Below, piece after piece: positions 7,502 through 19,400 of a stretch of DNA of 64,000 nucleotides. The stretch is from Blastomussa wellsi (taxonomy: Eukaryota; Cnidaria; Anthozoa; Scleractinia; Plerogyridae), in assembly GCA_947652115.1 (NCBI GenBank), contig OX393572.1, positions 1,745,102-1,809,101 on the forward strand. The letters run 5' to 3'. Below the pieces are notes generated by a model. That model was not told where the DNA came from. It worked only from the letters and a program-made list of their open reading frames with translations, and did no database searches. How positions within the stretch are numbered: position 1 is the stretch's first letter; every line of letters starts with the position of its first letter. A program made the translations under genes and the position numbers.

Positions 7502-10006
7502 ATGGATGAAAGCTGCGAAATGGCTACTGGTGAAAATAAATTTCCATCTAATCTACCCGAACTGAAAATGCGTTCTTCAAGCGACCAACAAGCACCAGGG
7601 CATGATGAAAACAGTTCATCCAGGACCAGTCCCTTGTTTAGTCCCTCATATCGTCTTCATGTACTTCGGTTGTCTTCCGAAAGCGATGACTGCTTTGAAA
7701 TCCCGTCTCCTTTTTCTAAGTGTGCCATGGATTTCGCTATTACAGACGAGACCGAATGCAAGAGAGAAGAGGAGATCCAAGAACGTCAAGCAAAGGTCAG
7801 TTTTGATAGTGATAGCGGCAGAGGTCACCAGTTTATGATTGAAATAGAGACCGTGAATGATAAAGTAACTATGGCCAAACCAGATCGAAAGAAAAAGCAA
7901 ATTAGACGGCCTCGCAGCAACGGTTTAAACCCGCAATCAGATGACTACAATCCCACGACGCACGAGCAAACAACAGGGAAACCAGGCGCTAAAGGTATCA
8001 ATAGTGACAAAGACGAAACAGCAACAAGACGAAATTCCATACCGTTCACAAGCCATCTCGCTCTACGCAGGAAACTCAAACGCCATGCTTCACAAGATCC
8101 ATCGCCAGCTAAACAATGCGAAGGAAATGAGTACATGAGTTGTCCTTTGCCTCTGAAATCGCCCAGCAAATCTCCTTTGTCGATATCACGCGGCCAGTCA
8201 TCCCGCGGGTCCAAAACTCCCAGGAAAACCCCGATCCAAGGGGACCACTTTGTTTTCCCAGAGATCCCGCGGGTTGCATGTCCACCAGAAAGGAAGTCTT
8301 GCGCTGTCTCTTGCAGCGCTATGAAGACACACAAACAAGTGACACCTTCAAACAAAAACGACCAAACGGAGACAAGTACACGTGAAAAATACGGGGAAAC
8401 AATTGGTGAAAGGAGCAGAAGAGCAAGCACATCACTGTTGCCAAACCTCTGCCCAGCACACGATTTAAGTTGTCCGGTGTCTCAAAAATCGCCAAGGAAA
8501 TCACCCAGAAAATCAGCAGTGCTTGCAACACGCAAGATCAGTCAGTTAAGTCGCTCGTTTAAAAGCCCAAGGAGGGCCATATTTAAACATAACTGCTTTG
8601 TGTATCCAGATACTTTGCACGTTCCGCGACCACCCACAACGAAGGCTCATTTGGTATCTTCAGGGGCGTTTAGAGCACGAAGGATTGGCAGTCTGCCAAA
8701 GGAAGATGGAACAGAGAACTCTAAATCGAAAGACAGTCAAACAGAGACAAAACCTTCACAAGAAAAGCACGGAGAAACATCACGGGAAACTAACAGCTCA
8801 ATCCCATCTCTGACAAAAGCCTACCTGTCCCGACAGCAAAGACAATCACGTGATCACGCGAGTGATCCCTCTGTAGGATCATGCGCTGTGGCACCACAAC
8901 GCCCCCGCCGTTCACCCAAGGCTCACGCCACCAGACGGGGATCATCTCCATCGTTGCACATACACAAAGGAACCACAGGACTGATCCCTACTACAAGTGA
9001 TCTCGCTCTGTGCCAGAAATTAAAACGTGGAACTTCCAATCCATTGCCGGCTGAATCACACAAGGAAAGTACGAAACCTAAAGGAGTTGCTCCACAGGGA
9101 CCTCGAAGATTTTCAAGACCAACCGTCAGTCCAAACCTTTTAAGGTGTCCTTTGTCTCAAAACCCGCCCACAGAATCACCCAGGAAGTCACCCAGGAATT
9201 TCCCGGTCTTTGCAACACGCAAGATCAGCCAGCTGAACCGCGCTTCTAAACGCACAAGGAGCGCCATAGTTACGCACAGCCACTTTGTGTATCCAGATTC
9301 TCTGCACGTTGAACAGCACGTTCCACGAAGTCTGGCGAAGGGATATGAAGCAGGGAGAAACAGTCCAAGTGAGACAAGAACCTCACAAGAAAAGTACGGA
9401 GAAAAGCCACGTTCAATTCCATCTCTGTCAAATATTTCTCAGCAGAGACAATCACATGATCATGTGAATCCATTCTTGGGTACAAAAGCAGGATTATTCA
9501 CCGCAGCACCACAGAAACCCCGACGTTTCTCGAGGTCCGATGCCGAGAGCCAGGGCTCACCCTTATCACCAGCCGTCAGCCCAAACCACTTAAGTTATCC
9601 TGTGCCTAAAAATACACCCAGAAAATCTATCCTGTCGAAAACAAGCAAAGTCAAGTCAACTCGCGCGTTCAAAACCCCCAAGAGCGCTCCGGACAAAGAC
9701 AAGCACTCTGTTTTTGCAGCGATCCCGCGAGTTCCACGTCCAACCACAAGCAAGGCTCGGATAGGACCATGTTCTCCTAAGGAGGGACACACGGAAGAGA
9801 AACTGTCATTACAAGACGGCCCAGCAATGACGAGTACTGCTGATAAACACCCCGAAACAACAAAAGAAAAGATCAGCTCAGTTCCATCGCTGCCGAAAAT
9901 CCCAAACATCCACCCTGCAAAACAAGAATTCAAGAAGCAGAGAGAGAAGACACTCTTAGATATCTGTAATTCTCTCTCAACTGAACAGAAAACTGTTAAA
10001 TTTTAA
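7502..10006 (+). CDS. SPRK-repeat nuclear-type protein, copy 1 (834 aa)
   Basis: I do not recognise a family. This single open frame of 834 codons is very basic and rich in Ser, Pro, Lys, Arg and Thr, and looks disordered. A module recurs four times, starting near residues 214, 324, 549 and 699. It has a (C/Y)P start, SPRKSPRK-type Ser/Thr-Pro-basic motifs, RKISQL, a K(S/T)P(R/K) motif, then FVYPD/FVFPE and a PRP/PRV end. A second short motif (TETxxSQEK-GE followed by IPSLxxI) alternates with it. LALRRKLKR occurs near residue 185, and a degenerate copy LALCQKLKR near 502. The last 20 residues are conserved in the neighbouring paralogue at 12604. Ser/Thr-Pro-x-Lys/Arg clusters are typical CDK sites and DNA-binding SPKK-like motifs, so a nuclear or chromatin role is plausible but inferred. 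There is no signal peptide or membrane segment. The ATG fits the TATA spacing and the paralogue's N-terminus. Confidence 0.8.
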   Translation: MDESCEMATGENKFPSNLPELKMRSSSDQQAPGHDENSSSRTSPLFSPSYRLHVLRLSSESDDCFEIPSPFSKCAMDFAITDETECKREEEIQERQAKVSFDSDSGRGHQFMIEIETVNDKVTMAKPDRKKKQIRRPRSNGLNPQSDDYNPTTHEQTTGKPGAKGINSDKDETATRRNSIPFTSHLALRRKLKRHASQDPSPAKQCEGNEYMSCPLPLKSPSKSPLSISRGQSSRGSKTPRKTPIQGDHFVFPEIPRVACPPERKSCAVSCSAMKTHKQVTPSNKNDQTETSTREKYGETIGERSRRASTSLLPNLCPAHDLSCPVSQKSPRKSPRKSAVLATRKISQLSRSFKSPRRAIFKHNCFVYPDTLHVPRPPTTKAHLVSSGAFRARRIGSLPKEDGTENSKSKDSQTETKPSQEKHGETSRETNSSIPSLTKAYLSRQQRQSRDHASDPSVGSCAVAPQRPRRSPKAHATRRGSSPSLHIHKGTTGLIPTTSDLALCQKLKRGTSNPLPAESHKESTKPKGVAPQGPRRFSRPTVSPNLLRCPLSQNPPTESPRKSPRNFPVFATRKISQLNRASKRTRSAIVTHSHFVYPDSLHVEQHVPRSLAKGYEAGRNSPSETRTSQEKYGEKPRSIPSLSNISQQRQSHDHVNPFLGTKAGLFTAAPQKPRRFSRSDAESQGSPLSPAVSPNHLSYPVPKNTPRKSILSKTSKVKSTRAFKTPKSAPDKDKHSVFAAIPRVPRPTTSKARIGPCSPKEGHTEEKLSLQDGPAMTSTADKHPETTKEKISSVPSLPKIPNIHPAKQEFKKQREKTLLDICNSLSTEQKTVKF

Positions 10007-12466
10007 CTTGTATTGACACTAAACGACTATTATTGGCCTAGCGGAACCTTGAATCATGCTCGCACTCTTTTCAACAGGGCCTTGGCGTTTTTTTCTGTTT
10101 CTTGTACTCTTAGACCTCATATTATAGTTTGCATTTCTCGAGAGGAAATTATCAAGCATTACTTAAAACGCGAAAGGAGGGGTGCTGTGGGGCGATAAAA
10201 CAGTATGTCATACCATAAAGTCACTTTCACCCCCAGAGCCGCTTGTCCCTCACGGCTGATATGATTGGGCTCCCTTTGTTTGATTCTAGCCAATCAAATC
10301 ATGTGTCCCCAGAGTCACTTGTCCATCATGTACAGGGGTCTGGGGACACCACTCTGCCTGGCCATGGAATGATAATGAACACAATTACCAGTTCGCTATT
10401 GTCGTTCTGATGGCAAATAAGCGGAAGTATCCGAAAGGGCCACTGTCATTTAAGAGAGGTCCATGACGTCACGCTTTCTCGTGACGTAACAGAGGGAGTC
10501 CAATCCAATCAACCGTTTTAAACGTGCTTCCTTTTATGGAAGAAAATCTATTGTTCTATTACTCGGTGAAGTTTCGGAAGATTCGAACGTGCGGAAGTCG
10601 GGTTTTCAGAAGTTTCCGAAGTTGATTCCACTCGACCGCCACCTTTGATTGATCTTCACGGCTTTCCCACGAAAAATCTCATTGCTTGTCGATATTGTAA
10701 ATAGTGTAGATATTGTATATATTATAAATAGTCTATATATTTTCCAATCCTTATTTTTTTCATCTTATGGCTTTCATGTTTTCTTCAAATGGGCCGTTTC
10801 ACCGCTAAATGTGCGTGTGCAAATCAAAATATGTGGCATCGTGGAGAGGTTTCGGCGGACAATTTGTGTGTTGTGGCTGCAAATGAACTTCGTTTCTGCG
10901 ATCATGACGTTTCGCAAAACAAGAACAGGAAGAGGAAAAGGAGCAACTTCACAATACCGGGCCACTTCATTTACATGTGTCGGGACCTTTTGTAGAACGA
11001 GGAATAACACAATGGACGCTATTCTTATTCAGTGACATGCAAATAAGTGGCCAGGTATTCTGAAACTAAAAACGATTTTTTTAGGCTTCCGTACATTCGA
11101 TTTTCTCGTAAGTTTGCACACTAGCAAGACAGTAGAGGCACGTACTTTTTTGTACCGAAAATCTTTCCCGAAAGCTAGAATTTCAACTTTTCAATTTGAA
11201 TTTCGCGCCTAATGACTTCAGAGCCAATCAGAGCCAAATAATTAATTGGATCAGCCTGGAAACTCAAACCGCTGCACCGAGTCTATTGTTTTCGCAGTAG
11301 TTCTTACGCGAACCATTACTTAATCTAATCTTCTTTTAATTTATGATAATTTATTAGCAATCAGGATGCGCGCAGTAAGAGTTTGAGGGGGCGATGGAGG
11401 GGGGAGGGGGGGGGAGTTATACAAACGCCTGTGGAATATATGATTTATAGCTAGGTGTTTCAAAATATTGTTGATTGGGACAACGTTGGTCACAACTCAG
11501 CGCTCACGTTTTGTAAAAAAAAGTACAATGCAAAAAATGCAAATATTATTTATAGTACGACTTTTTTGCTGTAAAATTTGTTTGTGTCGATGCAATGTGA
11601 TTTCATCAAGTTTCTGTTTTGTTCATCAGATGCATTTTGCAAACATTTCTTTTGATATTCAAATTTGCCAGATTAGTTATTATTATAACATTTCTTTTGA
11701 AATTTGCCAACCACTGGAACAAATCAAAAATTTGTTTCGACCACCAATCAACCTCTGGTTGGCAAATTAATGAAAATAGATGAAGTAACGATGAACATCG
11801 CTATAAACACAGCTTTCTAGTTTACCTCGATTAATTTCATTTCACTGCACATTTTTCGAAAATTTGTTAATTTTTAAATAAAATCCCTTCCTGGCGCATA
11901 AGAAGATATTAATAAGAGAGAGAAACAAGGAATGTAATGCTAGAAAACATCGAACAAAGAGGAAAAGATCGAAGTCAATTGACGTCATTGGAAAACCTGT
12001 AAAAGAATGGGTTACGCCCAATATTAAGCTCCCGATGAAAAACAAGATTCGCTATTGCTAAGTTAACTTAGAGCGCGTATTTCTGAATAGCATCTCACCA
12101 AAAAAATTAGTTACCGCTTCGTTTACTCATGAGCAGCACAGCTTCATAGGAGTTATTATGTTGCGAGGTCATACAAGACGGGTCCAAGGTGAAAGAAAGA
12201 TCACAACAATCAAAATAACATTGAAGCCTTCAAAAAACAAACAGATACGCACTTCGATTAGATTGGCGCTTCGTTGTGCGATTTCTCCATAAGATTAAAA
12301 TTAGTAAAGAAATCAGAATAACAAGATAGCAATAAATAAAATTTACAAAATGTGGTCAGCACAGAAAATTTAGAATGAATAATAAATATTACACATAGTC
12401 CAGCCACTTAGTAACACTTGGCTACATGTTAAAAAGAAAACGCCTTGTTTAATCTGCAAAACACAA
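10007..12466. other. Intergenic between the two SPRK genes
   Basis: About 2.5 kb without a supported gene. It holds a partly palindromic segment near 10230-10345 (ccccagag/ctgggg pairs), a G-rich run at 11387-11416, and AT-rich sequence. Open frames of up to 128 codons at 10649-11035 lack any recognisable content and are read on both strands, so they are treated as chance. Confidence 0.5.
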
Positions 12467-12590
12467 AGGGCGTGGCATAACGTCACAACTAACTACGGTT
12501 GTTATTGATCGTATTTACAACATCAAAATTGATTGCCTTTTGTGAATGGTTGTTGCTATAAAAGTCGCGTAAACAGATGAGGAGATTACA
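12467..12590 (+). promoter_or_regulatory. TATA promoter block of second SPRK gene
   Basis: It carries the same ordered elements as 7353-7485: gggcgtggc, taacgtca (12478-12485), aaattgatt, ttgtgaatg, and a TATA box tataaaag (12557-12564), then aaacagat. TATA lies 47 bp before the ATG at 12604. The upstream ATG at 12577 would lie only 13 bp past the end of the TATA box, so it is unlikely to be in the mRNA. Confidence 0.65.
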
Positions 12591-12603
12591 ATTGACATGT
12601 GGC

Positions 12604-14085
12604 ATGGAAGTCGCGGGCGAAAGCTACAAAATAGCTACTGATGAGATTCAATTTCCACCAAATCTCCACGAACTGAAAATGCGTTCTTCAAGCGACCAAC
12701 TTGCACCAGAAAATGATGAAAATAGTTCAACCACGAGCAGTTCGTTGTTTAGTGCCTCCCTTCATGTGCTACGGTTGTCTTCAGAAAGTGATGGCTGCTT
12801 TGAAAATCCGTCTCCTCTTTCTCCGTGTGCGACGAGATACGCGACCACCGACGACATCGAATACAAGAGAGAAGAGCAAATAGAAGGGTATCAAACGAAC
12901 GTCAGTTTTGGCAGTGGTAGCGGCAAAAGTGACCAGTTTATGTTTGAAAAAGAGAGCGAGAATGATGAAGCTGTGCCCAAATCAGATCAAGAGATCAGCA
13001 ACGGAAATAGCAACAAAAATAGGCGAGTATCAAGAAGAAATTCCAATCCAAAGGGTCAGGAACAGAAAGACCCAGAGAATCCAACAACACATCAAAATAC
13101 TGTACCGTCCCATTTCATGATACCGTCCACAAGTTATCTCGCTCTACGTAGGAAACTCAAACGCCAAGCTTCACAAGACCCATCACGAGCTACGACACGT
13201 GATCAAACTGAGTGCACGAGTTATCCTTTGCCTCTGAAATCACCCAAAAAAGCTCCTTTGCGGACAACACGCAACCAGTTATTCCCCGGGTCCAAAACTC
13301 CCCAAAAACCGGTGATCCAAGGGGACCACTTTGTTTATCCAGAAATGCCGCGAGTTGTGCGTCCACCCACACAGAAGTCTTGCGAGGGAGGCAGCAGTAA
13401 TGGGGCACACAAGCAAAAACCACTTTCACTTAAACACGGCCAAACAGAGACAAGCACTTTTGGAAAATATGGAGAAACAATTCAGGAAGCGAACAGAAAA
13501 GCAACAATACCAGTCCTACCAAAAATCTGCCCGGCGGCTAACCGTTTAAGTTGTCCTGTGTCTCCAAAATCACCAAGAAAATCACCCAGGAAATTCCCGA
13601 TCTTTTCAACACACAAGATTACACAGTTAAATCGCGCGTCTAAAAGCCCGAGGAAGGCAATGGCTAAGTGCAGCGACCTTGTGCACCAAGAGTCGAAGAT
13701 TCGTCTGAGATCTTCAGGGGCATTCAAAGGAGGAAGAATGAGCAGCCTGGAAAAGGTATATGAACCAGGGAATTCTAAATCGAAAGATAATCTGACAGAG
13801 ACGAGAGCTTCACAAGAAAAGCACGGAGAAGATTCAATCCCATCTCTGCGAAAAATCTGCCAGTCCCGACAGCGGACACAATCACATGATAAAGTGGGCT
13901 TCAAAAAAAATCGAACAGCGAGAAATACTCCTGAAAATCGCAGAGAAATAGCAAAAGAAAGCACAATTCCATCCTTGCCCAACATCGCAAACGTACAGCG
14001 ACCGAAAAACGGTTCCAGGAAGAAACGTGAGAAAACACTCTTGGAAATCTGTAATTCACTCTCAGCTAAACAGCGAACTGTCTAA
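12604..14085 (+). CDS. SPRK-repeat nuclear-type protein, copy 2 (493 aa)
   Basis: Paralogue of the gene at 7502, in tandem and same orientation, also intronless. N-termini align (NLPELKMRSSSDQ versus NLHELKMRSSSDQ), as do C-termini (REKTLLDICNSLS versus REKTLLEICNSLS). It has two copies of the SPRK/FVYPE module (starting near residues 207 and 317) against four in the larger gene, one LALRRKLKR motif, and the IPSLxxI motif three or more times. Upstream in-frame ATG 12577 is rejected because the paralogue starts at the equivalent of 12604 and because of its position relative to TATA. No family recognised. A nuclear phosphoprotein role is inferred from Ser/Thr-Pro-basic clusters. Frame integrity with amino-acid conservation argues that both copies are real genes. 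Confidence 0.8.
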   Translation: MEVAGESYKIATDEIQFPPNLHELKMRSSSDQLAPENDENSSTTSSSLFSASLHVLRLSSESDGCFENPSPLSPCATRYATTDDIEYKREEQIEGYQTNVSFGSGSGKSDQFMFEKESENDEAVPKSDQEISNGNSNKNRRVSRRNSNPKGQEQKDPENPTTHQNTVPSHFMIPSTSYLALRRKLKRQASQDPSRATTRDQTECTSYPLPLKSPKKAPLRTTRNQLFPGSKTPQKPVIQGDHFVYPEMPRVVRPPTQKSCEGGSSNGAHKQKPLSLKHGQTETSTFGKYGETIQEANRKATIPVLPKICPAANRLSCPVSPKSPRKSPRKFPIFSTHKITQLNRASKSPRKAMAKCSDLVHQESKIRLRSSGAFKGGRMSSLEKVYEPGNSKSKDNLTETRASQEKHGEDSIPSLRKICQSRQRTQSHDKVGFKKNRTARNTPENRREIAKESTIPSLPNIANVQRPKNGSRKKREKTLLEICNSLSAKQRTV

Positions 14086-16498
14086 TTTAACTTTTGTTGA
14101 CGCTTAGTAATTATCAGTGTTATTATCTCGCTATTATTTAGACCCAATGGGGTTTTTCTCCAAGTGCTAGAAATATTCCAGACTTACATAGCGCACGCGC
14201 AGAGACACTACACTGCTCCCTTAAGTGGAGATGTTTTGTTACGGCTTTCGTCATGATTCGCATCTCTTTTTCATGTACAAAGAAAAACCTAACGTGATTG
14301 AAAAAATTGTTTGTTATTATAGTATAATATAGTATAAGAAACTATGAAATTCTTGTATGCTGTCACGGATGACGGGGATGGAAACGGATTGAAGCTTGAA
14401 ACTTGAAAAAAAATGGCCAATTTGTTACAAGTTTTCACGCTATATGATGAAACAAATCTCCGTGCTAAAATTTCATCCGACCTCTCTTTGATAATTCTGC
14501 AGGAGTTTTTTGTGCACGATAAAAGGCAAAAAACAATGATTTTGGAAGAATTAAGCCAAAAAAAGCAAAATCCCCGTGACAGTGCCCCTTTAATTAACTC
14601 GAATTAAATTAACGCGAAATTAAAGCTACCCCGTAGAGATAACGAACTGAATAAAGACAATTAAAGATGAATATTGAATGACGTTAACTGACTCGAGGTA
14701 GAGACATGTCGATAACACAAAAAGGCGTTTCAAGATAACGATGCTGTAAATAGTGTGATTTTAATTAACAATATGATTTATATATTTTGTTTGTTTCATT
14801 GTTTGATTCCAAATCCTCTAGTTACACACGGCCGCATAAAAATAAAGTTATCAAGAGTAGCCACGACACATTGCAATTCTTGAGTTTCGATTGGTACACA
14901 AATATGTTCGGTGTATGCGTCAGCAAACCAACTGGCCAGCGTCCTACCGGATGAAAATGTTTTAACAAATTTCTGTTTATTTACAATATTTGTTTGTTTA
15001 TTTCGTGTCCACAATTAGCAAACCAGTGCAAAATATCTTGCCACTCAATTAACAATTATTCCACGAGTGTGCGTTGGCTATGAGATGGAAGATAGCCAAA
15101 AAGGCGCGTTGTGCCGACTTGGCAATAATTACCTCATATCGAACAATATATCGCGATTTGAATGATTATTTTATTAAAAAACGCACCAAAAATTGAAAAA
15201 CAAAATGCTTCCAGGCGCTTCTCATTGGTATATTAGCTCATATACCATGAAGGCTAAGCCAATAAAAACTCTTAAATTGCATTATCCAATGATCAAGTTT
15301 TTGATAAAGTTAATGAAGTTATTAGCGGAGCTCCGGCCATCCGAAGGGCCGCAGAGCGGAGCCCCATAGCTATAGAAATAGAAGAACTAAGCGCGCATAC
15401 AAACTACAAACAGGAGAACCATGCCTTTCATTTCTCATGGTCAAAATGGCAAGCGGCATGCTCGCAGAAATCATTAAGAACCAGAAAAAACACGGAGCTC
15501 CGCTTTTAGGCTTGGCTAAATCTATATATTATTATTACCCATCTCATATCAGTCCAATGCACGCTCGTGGAATAATTCCTTGGTATACTGTTTGATCTGC
15601 CCGTAAAATCCTTCACTCGTCGGAAGTAACGGGAAAAATATGTGACACGTAAGCGAGATATTGTTTCGGGTTGTTGTACCAAATATTTATCGAAATTTAT
15701 GTGTAATTGTTTTAGTGAATTTCCAAAGTTAGTTAGTTAGTTAGTTAGTTCTCTCCGCGCCATGAGGCGCATAAGGCAAATTTCCAAAGTAACGACATCT
15801 AAAATTTTGAAGTTCAATTTATTAAAAAATATTACCAATACACCCTTGTTTGAACGCTACAATTTCTAAAAGAAGCTTGATGAGGCTTAAACCTGGATTC
15901 TTTGTGCATTATGAAACACTCACGTGATTCACACAATTGCCAGCAGTTTCGCTCTGCATCAACAAGTTAAAACGCTTGCACGGCACAGAAAACTAACGTC
16001 ACTTCACATTAGCGAGAGCAAATTGTCAGAAAGTCGTCAATATAAACCAGAGTAAGGTAAATATGAAATAGGTTAAATTGTAACTTTGCATAGTCCCAAG
16101 AAGGTAACACAGTTAATACGTGTACTAGTTGCTTACATTTTTAATACGAAGACTTCTTCTGACAGGTACGTTCTGTGAATAAAAAACGCGACTGTAATTG
16201 ATAAATAATAACTGTAAACAGTAGAATCATCTTTAGGGCGGTTTTCACTTCAGTGTTGAAAGAAATTTGTGTTTGCTTGTTTGCAGTACTGTATTTGTGA
16301 TTGGTTTAAAAATCTCAGGCCACTTTTCAGCCAATCAGGAGTAAAACCAAAATCAATCGCGACTCGCGCGTGCACGTTTTCCCGCGCTTTGTGTCAGCTT
16401 TGATTGGTTCGCTGGATTGTCTCCGTCCTTTGTGATTGGCCAAAGTAATAACTCAGTTGATCATTTTCGTTATTCTCCACACTTGTCTACAAGGAAAT
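14086..16498. other. Intergenic with dispersed repeats
   Basis: No gene is supported. Contents include a ccgtgacagtgcccctttaa end near 14572-14592 (family of 49235-49558), a ttag microsatellite near 15730-15750, and a repeat with gcggagct/agccccata at 15325-15370 that recurs at 60205-60260. A CCAAT/ATTGG-rich segment at 16290-16450 is related to the repeats at 28440 and 55625. Confidence 0.5.
15320..15520. repeat. Dispersed repeat (gcggagct ... gagccccata)
   Basis: Shares ttagcggagct, gcggagccccata and ggagaaccatgc with 60205-60310. Two copies in one window indicate an interspersed repeat. Boundaries are approximate. Confidence 0.5.
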
Positions 16499-19400
16499 TT
16501 ATTGATATTGTAAGGGGAAATTAGTTACCTTCACTTCGAGTGTCTTGGCTTTTCTTTGTTTCTGACCAAGTTTCTTCTTGCTGATTTCTATTAGAAAGAA
16601 GAAGGATTCAAAGAAAATAATTTAGTATGTTTAATTTAATCGTGATAATTGCAGCTGCGGAGGGAACTAAGAATGTTCCAAATGCTGTGCAAGAATAGTA
16701 AAATACTTTCCTAGTTAATAGTTACTTATAGCATCGTAGGCCTGCAATGTAGGCGGATGGAGTTAATAATTATTAATCTTGTAAATAATATTATTAATCT
16801 AGGTAACAACTATAACCATCAAATAGGCCTGCAATGCATACAGACCTTAATTAGAGGCTGAAATAATAAACTACACATAAGCATCATTACTAACCTCTGT
16901 TATTTGTAACTTTCGGTTGTGCTTTTGTTTTAGTCTTCTTGGGAGAAGAGGGTTCCTGAAAAATAATTCAAGAACAATTTGTTACTTTAATACAGAAATA
17001 TTTTATTGACTGTACATGCAAGTAGCAAGGTAATAAGTAACATATTTTCTTGATATTATTGAGTCTACAAGGTGGAGTTGTAAATAAGGTTCCAAAGCAT
17101 ATATCAGAGGATATGATAACAATGTACAGTTATTAACAGAAAGGAATAAGGGTTCAAATAAAATCTCCAGTAATCAAATATAAGCCAAGTCCACTGGGCC
17201 AAGTTTAACATATTAAATGCCAGGGAGTGATTAATCAAGAACACATGAAATACACATTCAAGTGAACTATTTTACGCATACCACTTTAATTTCAACATGC
17301 TCATTAACAGCCTCCTTTCCTTTGTCTGGTTTTCTCTTTCTTGATTTTTGCATCCCTCTAGATTTTGCTTCTATAAATATAGAGGAGCATTTATTTTAAC
17401 CTCCAGAAAAATGACATGAAAAATTGAAAATTTAATTTTGTCTATTAAATAGATTCTTCCCTTGTTACAGTTTTGCAATGGGTTTCTTACCTTTAGGAAC
17501 TAATGGACCAGCCTCGCCCTAACAGAAAGAAAATTAAACAGATCATTGGCAAAAAAAATTAATGCAAACAAGATAGCCCTCCCCCCCTCAGGCAGCCCCT
17601 TCTCCCTGCAGGAAATTCCAGTTTAGGCTCTTACTGTCTGTGAAAACTTTATATGTTAACATGTTAACCCCCTACCCCTTGGGATTTCAAATTATCCTTC
17701 TTAGGGAGGGGATGGATATTTTCTGGAACAATCTATGAACTAACATCATTTAACTTGTTCAGCATACTTTAGCAGCGTACAAGGAAGTTAGTGTTTGATA
17801 GCCCGGGGTAAGAGGATTTTGCTGTCAAGTCGTGGCTTTTATCTTCACTTGCCTGATGGGCAAGTGAAAGTTTTCACAAATTAATTAATTAATGCACCAC
17901 ACTTCTTAGGATTTTTTCAGGGTAGTAGAAATGACCTCCAGGCTAGTACATACTGGTTACAGCTTGCCCTTTGGGCAAGCTGGAAAACTGAACTCCTTTG
18001 TACCCTGTTTGGCCTTTGAAGGATGGCACAGAGGTGAGAGCACTTGCCTCCCACCAAGCTGGCCAGGGTTCAATTCTGTCCCACTGTCACATGAGGGTTG
18101 CGTTTTTTGTTGGTTCTTGCCCGCTATGAGGGTTTCTCTAAAGGTCGACCTGGATAGAGGATGCACAAGAAAACTAACTAAAGCTGAGGTGGTCCTCTCT
18201 AAATATCAACAATAATATCAACAAATATCGATATTCATGTTTCAAGCTACCTTAAACCACATGGTCCTTCCATCATGGTCCACAACATTTCTCATTTCAG
18301 GATTGTAGTAACACTGAAGCCAGTCTTTAAACGCCGAGTAATCTGAATAATTTCCAGAAGGATCATAACCTTTACCAGCTAGGAAAATAATGATAAAACC
18401 CAAAGTGAGAACAAACTTCATAGTCATGAAGCACCTTAAATATCAAACATTATACCCAATAACAAGACATACACCAATAACAAACTCACACAAATTGATC
18501 ACTTCTTTGGGTACCACATTACAAAGCTCCAGAATATCAAGATGTTTAAGTTGGCATTTGTTTTCTGTTGAGATCTTCAAAGAAAAAGTGTAAATGGCTA
18601 AATTTAAAAAGTTTAACTATTAATAATTTTAATATTTTTGTATTGAGGTAAATAATAAAATGATTCTTACAAACCTAAACCTCTGACCCACATTCCCATA
18701 TTTGACTAAATAAATAGTCATGCACATACCTTTGAAACAAACTCATCCTCCTGTTTTATCTTAAGCTTTTCAAATACAGATCTAGCGCAAGTAAAAGGAG
18801 GAATTCCAGCCCTGAGGAAGTAGACATTCAAATAGTTAAATAATCCAGGCTTTTGAAAAAGGTTGGAGTTAAAGCAAAACTGAACCACCTCCTTACAAAG
18901 CAGACAGAATAAATACATTGAGTACGAGAAGGCAAAATTTATCTATGCTACTTCCCCAAAAAAGCAAAAACACAAAGCCATGCAGTTTAATCATGAGATT
19001 GCAGGGGAAAATCTTACTACTGTCGAACAACCCCTTAAACGGCCCCAGTCAGCCTCCGCCATTTTTGATGCCATCGAAATTATGGAAATTGTATGGTGAG
19101 GCGAAGTCTCATTGCATTGCTGCAACTGACAGCTAGTCTGTTCAATAGACCTCTTTAGCTTCGTATGTAAATTGCCCATTTCAGATCATGTGTTGCTCTC
19201 TGGAGAATTTGTCGGTTGTTTATCTGCAAATTATTCATTCATTTTCACATGGAATTTTTTTGAATTTGAAAGAAATAATTCCCAATGGTAACATCGTGTG
19301 GTCTGAAATGGGACAACAAACAAACCAAGATAAAGAGGTGTATTACTAGGGATCTCTTTCGTTTCAGTGCACTCCAAGTAATATATAATATGGGAAGAGT

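Noticed and set aside
7945..8430. 161-codon minus-strand frame
   Set aside because: Shadow of the SPRK gene on the opposite strand, driven by its base composition.
12577..12603. Upstream in-frame ATG for the second SPRK gene
   Set aside because: It lies about 20 bp after the start of the TATA box, so probably upstream of the transcript start. The paralogue aligns only from 12604.
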